From Acidimicrobiaceae bacterium (GTDB lineage Bacteria; Actinomycetota; Acidimicrobiia; Acidimicrobiales; RAAP-2), in the NCBI GenBank assembly GCA_003155135.1, contig PMFN01000009.1:1-35140 (forward strand): DNA of 35,140 bases, read 5' to 3'. The translations under genes and the position numbers were made by a program. How positions within the stretch are numbered: the first letter of the stretch is position 1; each line of letters opens with the position of its first letter. The notes under the pieces are model-generated. The model saw nothing but the letters and a program-made list of their open reading frames with translations, was not told the DNA's origin and did no database searches. Shown here one piece after another: positions 17,893-25,682 of this stretch.

Positions 17893-18417
17893 TCATACCC
17901 TGCTGGTGCCCGTGACTGTGGGCCTCCCGCATTCCCAATCGTACCATTGCGACCCCTTTCGCCGAGAGAACGCTGCACATATGCCCCCGCCTGGAGCCTT
18001 TTTCGCGTGATCCGGCCAGAGACCGGTTTGTGGCCCATCCGGATCGGCGAGGTCATGCCCCGTGGTCGCCGACAGGGCCAGATTCCCGGCCGCACCTCCC
18101 ACGTCACCATCACCGCCACCTGGGGCTTCCGTCAGCTCGGTCGCGAGGGTCTCGGCCGATCCGCGCTCTGGGACGAGGGGGTGTGGTGGTTCGTTGCGCC
18201 GCCGCGGGCGGGCCTCCCAGCGGTCGGGCAGCCGGGACCCGACCACGTACGTGACGATGGCGTACGTCCACCCGACGAAGACGGCGATGACGAAGTGCTC
18301 GCCCGAGAAGACGAGCGCGAACGCCATGGCCAACGGGTAGTCGGCGAGCAGCACTCGGGCCCGGTCCGGCGAGGGGTGGCCCAGCACGAGCTTCGCCGCC
18401 GCCTTAGGCTTTTGCAT
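17893..18417 (-). CDS. Hypothetical protein with hydrophobic N-terminal half
   Basis: Not recognised. An open frame of 174 codons has a hydrophobic region (LADYPLAMAFALVFSGEHFV and AVFVGWTYAIVTYVVG) that could form two membrane helices, then a polar low-complexity tail rich in Gly, Pro and charged residues. The tail runs into DNA of lower G+C that looks intergenic, so the true C terminus may be shorter or the frame damaged. The first ATG is only 37 bp from the divergent EF-G-like gene and lies at that gene's likely transcription start, so a later start such as the GTG at codon 11 is possible. Its place upstream of pgsA on the same strand is the only context clue. Confidence 0.45.
   Translation of the reverse strand: MQKPKAAAKLVLGHPSPDRARVLLADYPLAMAFALVFSGEHFVIAVFVGWTYAIVTYVVGSRLPDRWEARPRRRNEPPHPLVPERGSAETLATELTEAPGGGDGDVGGAAGNLALSATTGHDLADPDGPQTGLWPDHAKKAPGGGICAAFSRRKGSQWYDWECGRPTVTGTSRV
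18405..18410 (+). promoter_or_regulatory. Putative -10 element for the EF-G-like gene
   Basis: TAGGCT lies about 45 bp before the ATG; the implied leader of about 38 nt contains the GAGGAGG ribosome site. Confidence 0.3.
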
Positions 18418-18454
18418 CGGCGGCCCATGGGGCCGTCAGTCGAGAGGAGGCGGC

Positions 18455-20485
18455 ATGCCCACACGCACCGAAGTGCGCTCCGTGGCCCTGGTCGGACACC
18501 ACGGTGCCGGCAAGACCACGCTGGCAGAGGCCCTCTTGGCCTCGACCGGCGCGATCGCCCGGGCCGGTACCGTCGAGCGGGGCACGACGGTCTGTGACTT
18601 CGAGCCCGAGGAGATCTCCCGCCAGCTCTCGATCGGGCTCTCGGTGGCGCCCATCGAGGTCGACGGGATACGGGTCCACGTGCTCGACACGCCCGGCTAC
18701 GCGGACTTCGCCCACCAGATGGCGCTCGCGCTGTCTGCCGTCGAGCTGGCCGTGGTTGTCGTGAGCGCCACCGACGGGGTGGCCGCCCAGACCCTCGACG
18801 CCTGGCGGGCGGCCGAAGAGCTCGGCTTGCCACGCGTCATCGTGATCAACAAGCTCGACCGCGAGCGCGCCGACTTCGACCGCGTGCTCGAGGAGATCCG
18901 CACCGCCTTCGGTGCCGGCGTCGCCCCAGTCGAGTTGCCGATCGGCCAGGAGGCGGACTTTCGCGGCGTGATCGACCTCTTCGACGACACGGCCACCTTC
19001 TACGACCTCGACGCGCCCGCCCCGCGTCACGGCGACGAGGGCCCCATCCCTGAGGACCTGCTCGACACGGAGCACTCCGTGCACGAGCAGCTGGTCGAGG
19101 GCATCGTCGTCGGCGACGACGACCTAATGGCCCGCTACCTCGAGGGCGCGCCCATCGGGCGCGACGAGCTCGAGGGCACCTTGTCAAAGGGGGTGGCGGC
19201 GGGGGTCGTGTTCCCCGTGCTCTGCGCCTCGGCGACCACCGGTGTGGGCATCGACCGCTTGGCCCGGCTCCTCGTCGAGCTGTGCCCCACGCCTGCCGAG
19301 CGCCGACCGGCGCTCGTGAGCGCCGGTGAGAGCTTGACCGAGGTCCCCTGCGACCCCGACGGTCCACCCCTCCTCGAGGTGGTCCGCACGCTGAGCGACC
19401 CCCACGCCGGCAAGGTCACCATCGCCAAGGTCCTCTCGGGCACGCTGTCGTCGGACCTCGTGCTCACGAACCCCCGGTCGCGCGCCGACGAACGCCTCCA
19501 CGCCCTCGAGTCCATCAGTGGGTCGAGCACGCGGCCGCTCACCGAGGCGGTGGCCGGCGACTTCGTGGCGATCGGGCGCCTCTCCAACACGAAGACCGGC
19601 GACACCCTCGCACCCAAGACCATGCCGGCGACCGTGCTCGTCCCCGAGCCCGAGTCCGCCCCCCTCGCCGTCGCGGTGCGCCCGGCGTCGCGCGCCGACG
19701 ACGACAAGCTCATGTCGGCGCTGGCGCGTCTCTGCGAGGAGGACCCGACCATCAGCGTCGAACGTGACGACGAGACCCACCAGACGGTGCTCCGCGTCAT
19801 GGGGGAGGTCCACCTCGCCGTCAGCCTGGAGCGCCTGGCCAGGAAGTACGGCGTGAACGTCGAGCGCGAGGAGCTGCTCATCGCCTACCGGGAGACCATC
19901 AGCGCCGTGGCCTCGGTCGAGCAGAGCTACAAGAAGCAGTCAGGCGGCCACGGCCAGTACGCGGTGGTTCGGCTGCGCCTCGAGCCCCTAGGGCGCGGCG
20001 AGGGGTTCGAGTTCGGCGACGAGGTGGTGGGCGGCGCCATCCCGCGCCAGTACATCCCCGCCGTCGAAAAGGGCGTGCGCGAGGCCATGGCCCAGGGCTG
20101 CCTCGGCGGCTTCCCGGTCGTCGACGTGCGCGCCGTCGTCGTCGACGGCAAGGCCCACTCGGTCGACTCCTCCGAGATGAGCTTCAAGACCGCCGCCGCC
20201 CAGGCCTTCCACCGGGCGATGGAAGAGGCCGGACCGGTGCTCTTGGAGCCCATCGACTGGGTGAGCGTCACGGTGCCGCCCGAGTCCCACGGCGATGTGC
20301 TCGGTGATCTGCACGCCAGGCGTGCGCGCGTCCAGGGCACCGACACCACCCCCGAGGGCAACCAGATCATCAGCGCGCTCGTGCCCGAGGCGGAGCTCAC
20401 CCGCTATCCGGTCGACCTGCGCTCGCTCACCGGCGGGCGCGGCCGGGTGCGCTCGCGCCGCGACCACTACGACGTGAAGGCCTGA
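18455..20485 (+). CDS. fusA2: EF-G-like translational GTPase, FusA2 type
   Basis: 676-aa paralogue of elongation factor G with the full five-domain layout. G1 is GHHGAGKTT (residues 14-22), G3 is DTPGYADF (78-85) and G4 is NKLD (132-135). The catalytic histidine of canonical EF-G (DTPGH) is Tyr82 here, and the switch I RGITI is replaced by RQLSIGLSV; both changes are shared, as I recall, with actinobacterial FusA2, whose mycobacterial member has been reported to lack normal ribosome-stimulated GTPase activity. Domain IV contains GGHGQYAVVRLRLEP. GAGGAGG precedes the ATG by 4 nt. It is the only plus-strand gene in the left 24 kb, and ends 10 bp from the convergent HIT gene. It is therefore unlikely to be the main elongation factor; its role in this organism is unknown. 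Confidence 0.9.
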   Translation: MPTRTEVRSVALVGHHGAGKTTLAEALLASTGAIARAGTVERGTTVCDFEPEEISRQLSIGLSVAPIEVDGIRVHVLDTPGYADFAHQMALALSAVELAVVVVSATDGVAAQTLDAWRAAEELGLPRVIVINKLDRERADFDRVLEEIRTAFGAGVAPVELPIGQEADFRGVIDLFDDTATFYDLDAPAPRHGDEGPIPEDLLDTEHSVHEQLVEGIVVGDDDLMARYLEGAPIGRDELEGTLSKGVAAGVVFPVLCASATTGVGIDRLARLLVELCPTPAERRPALVSAGESLTEVPCDPDGPPLLEVVRTLSDPHAGKVTIAKVLSGTLSSDLVLTNPRSRADERLHALESISGSSTRPLTEAVAGDFVAIGRLSNTKTGDTLAPKTMPATVLVPEPESAPLAVAVRPASRADDDKLMSALARLCEEDPTISVERDDETHQTVLRVMGEVHLAVSLERLARKYGVNVEREELLIAYRETISAVASVEQSYKKQSGGHGQYAVVRLRLEPLGRGEGFEFGDEVVGGAIPRQYIPAVEKGVREAMAQGCLGGFPVVDVRAVVVDGKAHSVDSSEMSFKTAAAQAFHRAMEEAGPVLLEPIDWVSVTVPPESHGDVLGDLHARRARVQGTDTTPEGNQIISALVPEAELTRYPVDLRSLTGGRGRVRSRRDHYDVKA

Positions 20486-20501
20486 GTCGGGGCCCTCAGG
20501 C
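20480..20501. terminator. Hairpin containing both stop codons of a convergent pair
   Basis: GCCTGAG, 8-nt loop, CTCAGGC: a perfect 7-bp stem. The TGA of the EF-G-like gene is in the left arm and the stop of the HIT gene (read as TCA) is in the right arm. No U-run follows on either side, so it is a possible bidirectional terminator or mRNA end-stabiliser, not a classical intrinsic terminator. Confidence 0.45.
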
Positions 20502-21008
20502 GTCGGGCCAGGCGGCGTGGAGCTTCTGCCACGCCACCGGGAGCGACTCGGGGATCACCCGGGCCCCGGCCACCGAGGTCATGAAGTTGGTGTCGCCCGA
20601 CCATCGGGGCAGGGCGTGCAGATGGAGATGGGCGGGGATCCCGGCCCCCGCTGCCCGCCCCAGGTTCGCCCCGATGTTGATGCCGTCAGGCGCATACGCG
20701 GCACGCAGTGCCACACTCGAGGCCCTGACCGCGTCCCACAGCTCGGCCGCTTCGGCCGCATCGAGCTCTTCGAGGTCGCCCAGGTGGCGCAGCGGCATGG
20801 CGAGCAGGTGCCCGCTCGCATAGGGGTAGAGGTTGAGCACCACCAGCGTCGCTCGGCCGCGCCACACCACGCCGTTGTCGGGGCTCGGGTCGCCGCTGGC
20901 GGCGATCCGGCAGAACACGCAGGCGTCGTCCTCGCCGGTGCGCTCGGACTCGGTGGCCGAGACCACGTAGTCGTTGCGCCAGCCGGCCCAGATCGTCTCG
21001 AAGCTCAC
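20496..21008 (-). CDS. HIT family nucleotide hydrolase/phosphorylase
   Basis: 170-aa histidine-triad protein. The triad reads AHLHLHALPRW; a CVFC pair near residue 30 and the histidine-containing GHLLAMPLRHLGDL are typical of the long actinobacterial branch related to diadenosine tetraphosphate phosphorylase (the M. tuberculosis Rv2613c type). It would cleave dinucleoside polyphosphates such as Ap4A. The GTG start overlaps the thrS stop by 4 bases, so it is translated with thrS; pairing with an aminoacyl-tRNA synthetase makes sense because synthetases generate Ap4A as a side product. The exact substrate is not decided by sequence. Confidence 0.9.
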   Translation of the reverse strand: MSFETIWAGWRNDYVVSATESERTGEDDACVFCRIAASGDPSPDNGVVWRGRATLVVLNLYPYASGHLLAMPLRHLGDLEELDAAEAAELWDAVRASSVALRAAYAPDGINIGANLGRAAGAGIPAHLHLHALPRWSGDTNFMTSVAGARVIPESLPVAWQKLHAAWPDA

Positions 21009-23014
21009 CGAGCTTGGTCCCGCGCTCCTGCCAGTGTCGTGGTCGCCCGCTCGGCCACCTCGACGAGGAGGTCCTCCAAGAAATCGGCGAAGGCGACGCC
21101 GCGTTCGGGGCTCGACTCCCCGCGCCGGTTGACCCCGACGGTGGCCGCGGCCACGTCGTCGTCGCCGACCACAAGCACGTAGGGCAGCTTCTCCAGGTGC
21201 CGGGCGCGCCGGATGCGCGCGCCCAGCGGCTCGCTGGCCGAATCGACCGAGGCGCGCACACCCGCCGCCTTCAGCTCGTCGAGGAGCTTGTAGGCGTAGT
21301 CGGCGTGGTCGTCGCGCACCGGCAGGACGCGGACCTGCTCGGGACTGAGCCAGGTGGGAAGCGCACCGGCGTAGTGCTCGATGAGGATGGCCATGAAGCG
21401 CTCGATCGAGCCGAAGAGCGCCCGGTGGATCATGATCGGCCGGTGCCGCACGTTGTCGGCGCCGATGTACTCCATCTCGAAGCGCTGCGGCTCTTGGAAG
21501 TCGAGCTGGATGGTCGACATCTGGTGCGTGCGCCCGATGGCGTCGCGCGCCTGCACGGAGATCTTGGGGCCGTAGAAGGCCCCGCCCCCCTCGTCGAGCA
21601 CCATCTCCAAGTCGCGCGAGCGCGCGACCGCCTCCAAGGTGGCTGTTGCCTCCTCCCAGTCCTCCTCCGAGCCGACCGCCTTGCCGGGGGGCCGTGTCGA
21701 GAGCTCGAGGTAGAAGTCGTCAAGGCCGAACTGGCCGAGCAGGTCGAGCACGAAGGTGAGGAGCGAGTCGAGCTCGGCGGCCATCTGCTCACGGCTGCAG
21801 AAGATGTGGGCGTCGTCCTGGGTCATGCCGCGCACCCGGGTCAGGCCGTGCACGACACCCGACTTCTCGTAGCGGTAGACCGTCCCGAATTCGAAGAGGC
21901 GCATGGGCAGCTCGCGGTAGGACCGCTGCCGTGCCTTGAAGATCAGGATGTGGAACGGGCAGTTCATGGGCTTGAGGTAGTACTGCTGGCCCCCGTCGAG
22001 CTCCATCGGGGGGAACATGCCGTCGGCGAACCAGCCGAGGTGCCCGGAGGTCTCGAAGAGCTGGGCCTTCGAGATGTGCGGCGAGTTCACGAACTCGTAG
22101 CCGGCCTCCACGTGGCGCTGGCGCGAGTAGTCCTCCATGAGGCGCCGGATGGTGCCACCCTTCGGGTGAAAGACGGCGAGCCCCGAACCGATCTCCTCGG
22201 GGAAGGAGAACAGGTCGAGCTCCGCGCCGAGCTTGCGGTGGTCCCGCCGTTCGGCCTCCTCGAGCCGTTCCAGGTGCTCGGCGAGCGCCTTTTCGGACTC
22301 GAAGGCGGTGCCGTAGATGCGCTGGAGCTGGGGGCGGTGCTCGTCGCCACGCCAGTAGGCGCCGGCCACGCGCATGAGCTTGAAGTGCCCGAGCCGAGAG
22401 GTGGCGGGCACGTGCGGGCCGCGGCACAGGTCGGTGAAGGTGGGCGCGTTCCAGTAGGTCGACACCACCGCGTCGGGGGCGTTCGGGTCGGCGTCGACCT
22501 CCTCGGACCCCGCACCCACGGCCTCGATGATCTCGACCTTGAACGGCTGGTCATCGAAGAGCTCGAGCCCCTCTTCGATGGTGTGCTCGTGGCGGATGAA
22601 GGGCTGGTCCTCGGCCATGATCTCGCGCATCACCGCCTCGATGCGCACGAGGTCGTCGTCGCTGAAGCTCGCCCCACCCGGCAGCTCGAAGTCGTAGTAG
22701 AAGCCGTTCTCGATCACCGGGCCGATGGCGTAGTGGGCGCCGGGCCACAGCCGCAGCACGGCCTGGGCGAGCACGTGGGCGCTGGAATGGCGGAGCACCG
22801 CCCGGCCCTCCTCGCTCGACGAGGTGACGATGGAGACCACCGCGCCGTCGGGCAGCTCGGTGGAGAGGTCGACCTCTCGCCCGTCGAGGCGCGCGGCGAC
22901 CGCGTCCTTGGCGAGGCGTCGGCCGATGGATTCGGCCAGGTCCAGCGCCGTCGCTCCCCTGGGCAGCTCCTTGCTCGATCCGTCAGGAAGCTGCACCACG
23001 ACTACGCCGGGCAT
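21005..23014 (-). CDS. thrS: Threonyl-tRNA synthetase
   Basis: Charges tRNA-Thr; 669 aa, slightly longer than the usual ~640. In order: N-terminal TGS domain (VVQLPDGSSKELPRG); editing domain with HSSAHVLAQAVLRLWP and DLCRGPHVP (metal-binding His/Cys residues); class II catalytic core with YYLKPMNCPFHI, RLFEFGTVYRYEKSG (motif 2) and RPIMIHRALFGSIERF (motif 3); and a C-terminal anticodon-binding domain (LPVRDDHADYAYKLLDEL). The ATG follows GAGAGG. It is coupled to the HIT gene downstream and lies 51 bp after mshC; the gap contains TACCCT, which might provide a separate promoter. Confidence 0.97.
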   Translation of the reverse strand: MPGVVVVQLPDGSSKELPRGATALDLAESIGRRLAKDAVAARLDGREVDLSTELPDGAVVSIVTSSSEEGRAVLRHSSAHVLAQAVLRLWPGAHYAIGPVIENGFYYDFELPGGASFSDDDLVRIEAVMREIMAEDQPFIRHEHTIEEGLELFDDQPFKVEIIEAVGAGSEEVDADPNAPDAVVSTYWNAPTFTDLCRGPHVPATSRLGHFKLMRVAGAYWRGDEHRPQLQRIYGTAFESEKALAEHLERLEEAERRDHRKLGAELDLFSFPEEIGSGLAVFHPKGGTIRRLMEDYSRQRHVEAGYEFVNSPHISKAQLFETSGHLGWFADGMFPPMELDGGQQYYLKPMNCPFHILIFKARQRSYRELPMRLFEFGTVYRYEKSGVVHGLTRVRGMTQDDAHIFCSREQMAAELDSLLTFVLDLLGQFGLDDFYLELSTRPPGKAVGSEEDWEEATATLEAVARSRDLEMVLDEGGGAFYGPKISVQARDAIGRTHQMSTIQLDFQEPQRFEMEYIGADNVRHRPIMIHRALFGSIERFMAILIEHYAGALPTWLSPEQVRVLPVRDDHADYAYKLLDELKAAGVRASVDSASEPLGARIRRARHLEKLPYVLVVGDDDVAAATVGVNRRGESSPERGVAFADFLEDLLVEVAERATTTLAGARDQAR

Positions 23015-23065
23015 CTCGGACCTCTCACCTCGAAGGTGCCCGCGTCTCGGTGACGCAGGCCGAGT

Positions 23066-24196
23066 TCAAAGGGTAACGCCCAAGAGGGCCGCACCGGCAC
23101 GGACCGGCTGGCCGGTGTCCGCCGCCTCGTCGAGGGCGCGGATCGCCCCGGGCGTGTCGAGGTCGTCGTCGAGGCGCTCGCGCACCGCGCCGACGGCGAC
23201 GTCGGCGTGGCCGGGAGCCGCCGCCGAGTGCCGCCAGCGCTCGAGGCGCGTTTGCGCATCCACGATGTCGGCGCCGTGCCACTCCCAGTCGCTGCGGTAG
23301 TGGTGGACGAGCACGGCGAGGCGGATGGCGTCGGCGTCCCAGTCCTTCAGCAGGTCGCCGACGAAGATCAGGTTCCCGAGCGACTTCGACATCTTCTCGC
23401 CGCCGAGGCCGACCAATCCGACGTGGAGCCAGTGCCCGACGAAGGGCTGGCCCGTCACCGACTCGGACTGGGCGGTCTCGCACTCGTGGTGGGGGAACAC
23501 GAGGTCCCGGCCGCCGCCGTGGACGTCGAGGGTGACCCCGAGCTCGCGCAGCGCCAGCGCGGAGCACTCGATGTGCCACCCCGGGCGGCCCGGGCCCCAG
23601 CGCGACTCCCAGGCCGGCTCGTCGGGAAGCGAGGGCTGCCAGAGCACGAAGTCGAGCGGGTCGCGCTTGTTCGGGTCGTCGGGATTGCCGCCGTGGACCG
23701 CAGCGAGCTCGAGCATCTGGGAGCGGTCGAGGTGGCTGACCTTCCCGAACTGGGGGAAGGTCGCCACTTCGAAGTACACCGCTCCCCCGGCCTGGTAGGC
23801 GTGGCCGCCTTCGAGGGACGAGCCGACGAGGGAGAGGATCTCGGCGATGGCCGACGTCGCCCGGGGCTCGGAGTAGACGGGTAACAGGCCGAGCGCGCCG
23901 ATGTCGGCGTCGAAGCGGGCCATCTCTTCGGCGGCGAGGTCGAGGTAGTGCACCCCAAGTTCGCGCGCCTTGCGCAAGATGTCGTCGTCGACGTCGGTCA
24001 CGTTGCGCACGCAGCGCGTCTCGTGCCCGAGGTCGCGTAGTCGCCGCTGGAGGACGTCGAAGGTGAGGTAGACCGCCGCGTGGCCGAGGTGGGCGGAGTC
24101 ATAGGGGGTGATGCCGCAGCTGTACAGCGTGGCGACGGGCCCCGGTTCGAGCGGGGCGAGCTCGCCACGGGCGGTGTCGTAGAGGGCGATCGCCAC
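23066..24196 (-). CDS. mshC: MshC-type cysteine ligase (mycothiol biosynthesis)
   Basis: CysRS-fold ligase of 376 aa that would join cysteine to GlcN-inositol in the ATP-dependent third stage of mycothiol synthesis. The first motif is SCGITPYDSAHLGHA, the MshC form; true CysRS has CGPTVYD..HIGNAR. Zinc ligands are Cys27, the Cys of GWHIECSAL and the His/Cys of FPHHECE; the KMSKS loop is GEKMSKSLGN, followed by AIRLAVLVHHYRSDWEW, also MshC-like. It is short of the ~460 aa of CysRS because the anticodon-binding end is absent. The GTG start lies 5 bp past npdG. Alternative: a shortened CysRS, which I think unlikely because the ITPYD motif is so specific. Confidence 0.85.
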   Translation of the reverse strand: MAIALYDTARGELAPLEPGPVATLYSCGITPYDSAHLGHAAVYLTFDVLQRRLRDLGHETRCVRNVTDVDDDILRKARELGVHYLDLAAEEMARFDADIGALGLLPVYSEPRATSAIAEILSLVGSSLEGGHAYQAGGAVYFEVATFPQFGKVSHLDRSQMLELAAVHGGNPDDPNKRDPLDFVLWQPSLPDEPAWESRWGPGRPGWHIECSALALRELGVTLDVHGGGRDLVFPHHECETAQSESVTGQPFVGHWLHVGLVGLGGEKMSKSLGNLIFVGDLLKDWDADAIRLAVLVHHYRSDWEWHGADIVDAQTRLERWRHSAAAPGHADVAVGAVRERLDDDLDTPGAIRALDEAADTGQPVRAGAALLGVTL

Positions 24197-24201
24197 GGCG
24201 C

Positions 24202-24852
24202 TCAGAGACCGCCGAGCCGCAGGGTGCTGTGGGCCTTGTAGCGGATGTTGACGGTGATGAACACGGCGGTGAACGCCTCGATGGCCTCAGCCTGGGCGAG
24301 GCTCCCCGCGTCGATCGCCCGCAGGCCCTCGATGCTGTCGACGAGCGCCATGGTGGCCTCCGTCGCGCCCTTGTCGTCCGAGCACACGAGCACGTCGGCC
24401 AAGAGGCCCGAGTCGAGGTCGGCCATCCCCGCGGCCGGCAGGTGGTGCAGCGACGCCGAGACCAACGAGTCGGGCAGGGCGGCAGCGATGTGGGCGGCCA
24501 CCGAGCCACGTGGCGGGACGAGGGCGAGCATCTCGCGGCCCTCCTTCACGAGGGCGTTGGCCATGGAGCAGACCACCTTGCCGGCCAGCTCGGCCCGCAG
24601 GGCCTTGACGGTCGCCACCGCCGAGTCCCACGGCGTGGCCACGATCACGACATCGGCTCCGGCGGCCGTGGCGTTGTCGGCACCGGTGATGGCGAGCTCG
24701 CGGTCCGGCCACGCCGCCCGCAGGGAGTCGGCGACCTCCCTCGCCCGCTCCGCGTCACGAGAGCCGAGGGTGACGTTGGTGCCGCCGACCGCCAGTCGGA
24801 GCGCCACGCCCCGGCCCGCTGGTCCGGTTCCTCCGAGTATTCCGACGTGCAT
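24202..24852 (-). CDS. npdG: NADPH-dependent F420 reductase
   Basis: 216-aa Rossmann protein of the Fno/NpdG family, which exchanges hydride between NADPH and the deazaflavin F420. The dinucleotide site is MHVGILGGTGPAGRGVALRL, and the NADPH-selecting loop is TLGSRDAERA; VVIVATPWDSAV and SLHHLPAAGMADL fit the family. I chose the ATG at MHVGIL, where the fold begins and which has GGTGGAG just upstream; a TTG six codons earlier is less likely. It heads the npdG-mshC-thrS-HIT strand and is divergent from fabI with 56 bp between. Presence implies that the organism makes or uses F420; no F420 biosynthesis gene is in view. Confidence 0.9.
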   Translation of the reverse strand: MHVGILGGTGPAGRGVALRLAVGGTNVTLGSRDAERAREVADSLRAAWPDRELAITGADNATAAGADVVIVATPWDSAVATVKALRAELAGKVVCSMANALVKEGREMLALVPPRGSVAAHIAAALPDSLVSASLHHLPAAGMADLDSGLLADVLVCSDDKGATEATMALVDSIEGLRAIDAGSLAQAEAIEAFTAVFITVNIRYKAHSTLRLGGL

Positions 24853-24859
24853 CACTCCA

Positions 24860-24894
24860 CCTTTCGACAACTATTGTCCGAGCCCGTCGAAGGG
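24860..24894. promoter_or_regulatory. Inverted repeat between npdG and fabI
   Basis: CCTTTCGAC and GTCGAAGGG, 17 nt apart, match as an inverted repeat with one mismatch. They fill the short divergent intergenic region next to the presumed fabI -10, so they could be an operator serving both genes. Confidence 0.35.
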
Positions 24895-24900
24895 TAGCCT
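24895..24900 (+). promoter_or_regulatory. Putative -10 element for leaderless fabI
   Basis: TAGCCT within AGGGTAGCCT ends 8 nt before the fabI ATG, which has no ribosome site at normal spacing. TTGTCC 15 nt upstream could be a poor -35. Confidence 0.4.
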
Positions 24901-24908
24901 CGCTCGAC

Positions 24909-25682
24909 ATGGGCATCCTTGACGGTAAGCGGATCCTCGTGACCGGCGTCCTCACGGACGCCTCACTGGCCTTCGGCATCGCCCGCCTGGCCATGGACGA
25001 GGGGGCCGAGGTCACGCTATCGGGAGCCGGGCGCGGGCTCTCGCTCACCCGTCGCACCGCACGCAAGCTGCCCGGTGAGGTCGACGTCCTCGAGATCGAC
25101 GTCACCGAGCCCGAGCAGCTCGCCGCCGCGGCCGAGTCCCTGGCGGCGCGCTGGGGCCACCTCGACGGCCTCGTCCACGCCATCGGCTTCGCGCCGGCCG
25201 ACTGCCTCGGTGGGGACATCATGAAGGCCGGGTGGGACGATGTCGCCACCGCCATCCACATCTCGACGTACTCGTTCAAGGCGTTGGCCGAGGCGTTCTT
25301 ACCGATGCTGCGCGCCGCGGGGGGCGCCTCGCTCGTGGGCCTCGACTTCGACGCCACGGTCGCATGGCCGATCTACGACTGGATGGGCGTGGCGAAGGCC
25401 GGGCTCGAGTCCCTCAGCCGCTATCTCGCCCGTGACCTCGGCCCCGACGGCATCCGGGTCAACCTGGTGGCGGCCGGCCCGGTGCGCACCATGGCCGCCA
25501 AGTCAATCCCGGGATTTTCCACGTTCGAGGACACGTGGGCCGACCGCGCCCCGCTCGGCTGGGACGTCTATGACATCGATGTGGTGGCCAAGGCGACGGT
25601 CGCGCTCCTCTCGGACTGGTTCCCCATGACCACCGGCGAACTCGTCCACGTCGACGGCGGTGCCCACGCCATGGGCTCATGA
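24909..25682 (+). CDS. fabI: Enoyl-ACP reductase, InhA-like
   Basis: NADH-dependent enoyl reductase of fatty-acid elongation, 257 aa, in the FabI/InhA branch of the short-chain dehydrogenases. GVLTDASLAFGIARLA resembles the InhA nucleotide loop (GIITDSSIAFHIARVA). LVGLDFDATVAWPIYDWMGVAKAGLES gives the InhA-like Phe147, Tyr156 and Lys163. NLVAAGPVRTMAAKSIPG continues the match. Where InhA has Ser94 (HSIGF) this protein has Ala91 (HAIGF). The ATG lacks a normal ribosome site and may be leaderless. Its stop overlaps the ridA-like start by 4 bases, so the two are co-translated. A separate FabG-type reductase is not seen nearby. Confidence 0.92.
   Translation: MGILDGKRILVTGVLTDASLAFGIARLAMDEGAEVTLSGAGRGLSLTRRTARKLPGEVDVLEIDVTEPEQLAAAAESLAARWGHLDGLVHAIGFAPADCLGGDIMKAGWDDVATAIHISTYSFKALAEAFLPMLRAAGGASLVGLDFDATVAWPIYDWMGVAKAGLESLSRYLARDLGPDGIRVNLVAAGPVRTMAAKSIPGFSTFEDTWADRAPLGWDVYDIDVVAKATVALLSDWFPMTTGELVHVDGGAHAMGS

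Noticed and set aside
21014-23053. A 679-codon open frame on the plus strand opposite thrS
   Set aside because: It mirrors thrS codon by codon; high G+C leaves antisense frames open. Its translation is rich in Val/Glu/Leu/Gly/Arg without any family motif, while thrS opposite is complete.
23066-24196. Standard cysteinyl-tRNA synthetase
   Set aside because: The first motif is CGITPYD and the protein is about 85 residues short, lacking the anticodon-binding end; both fit MshC better.
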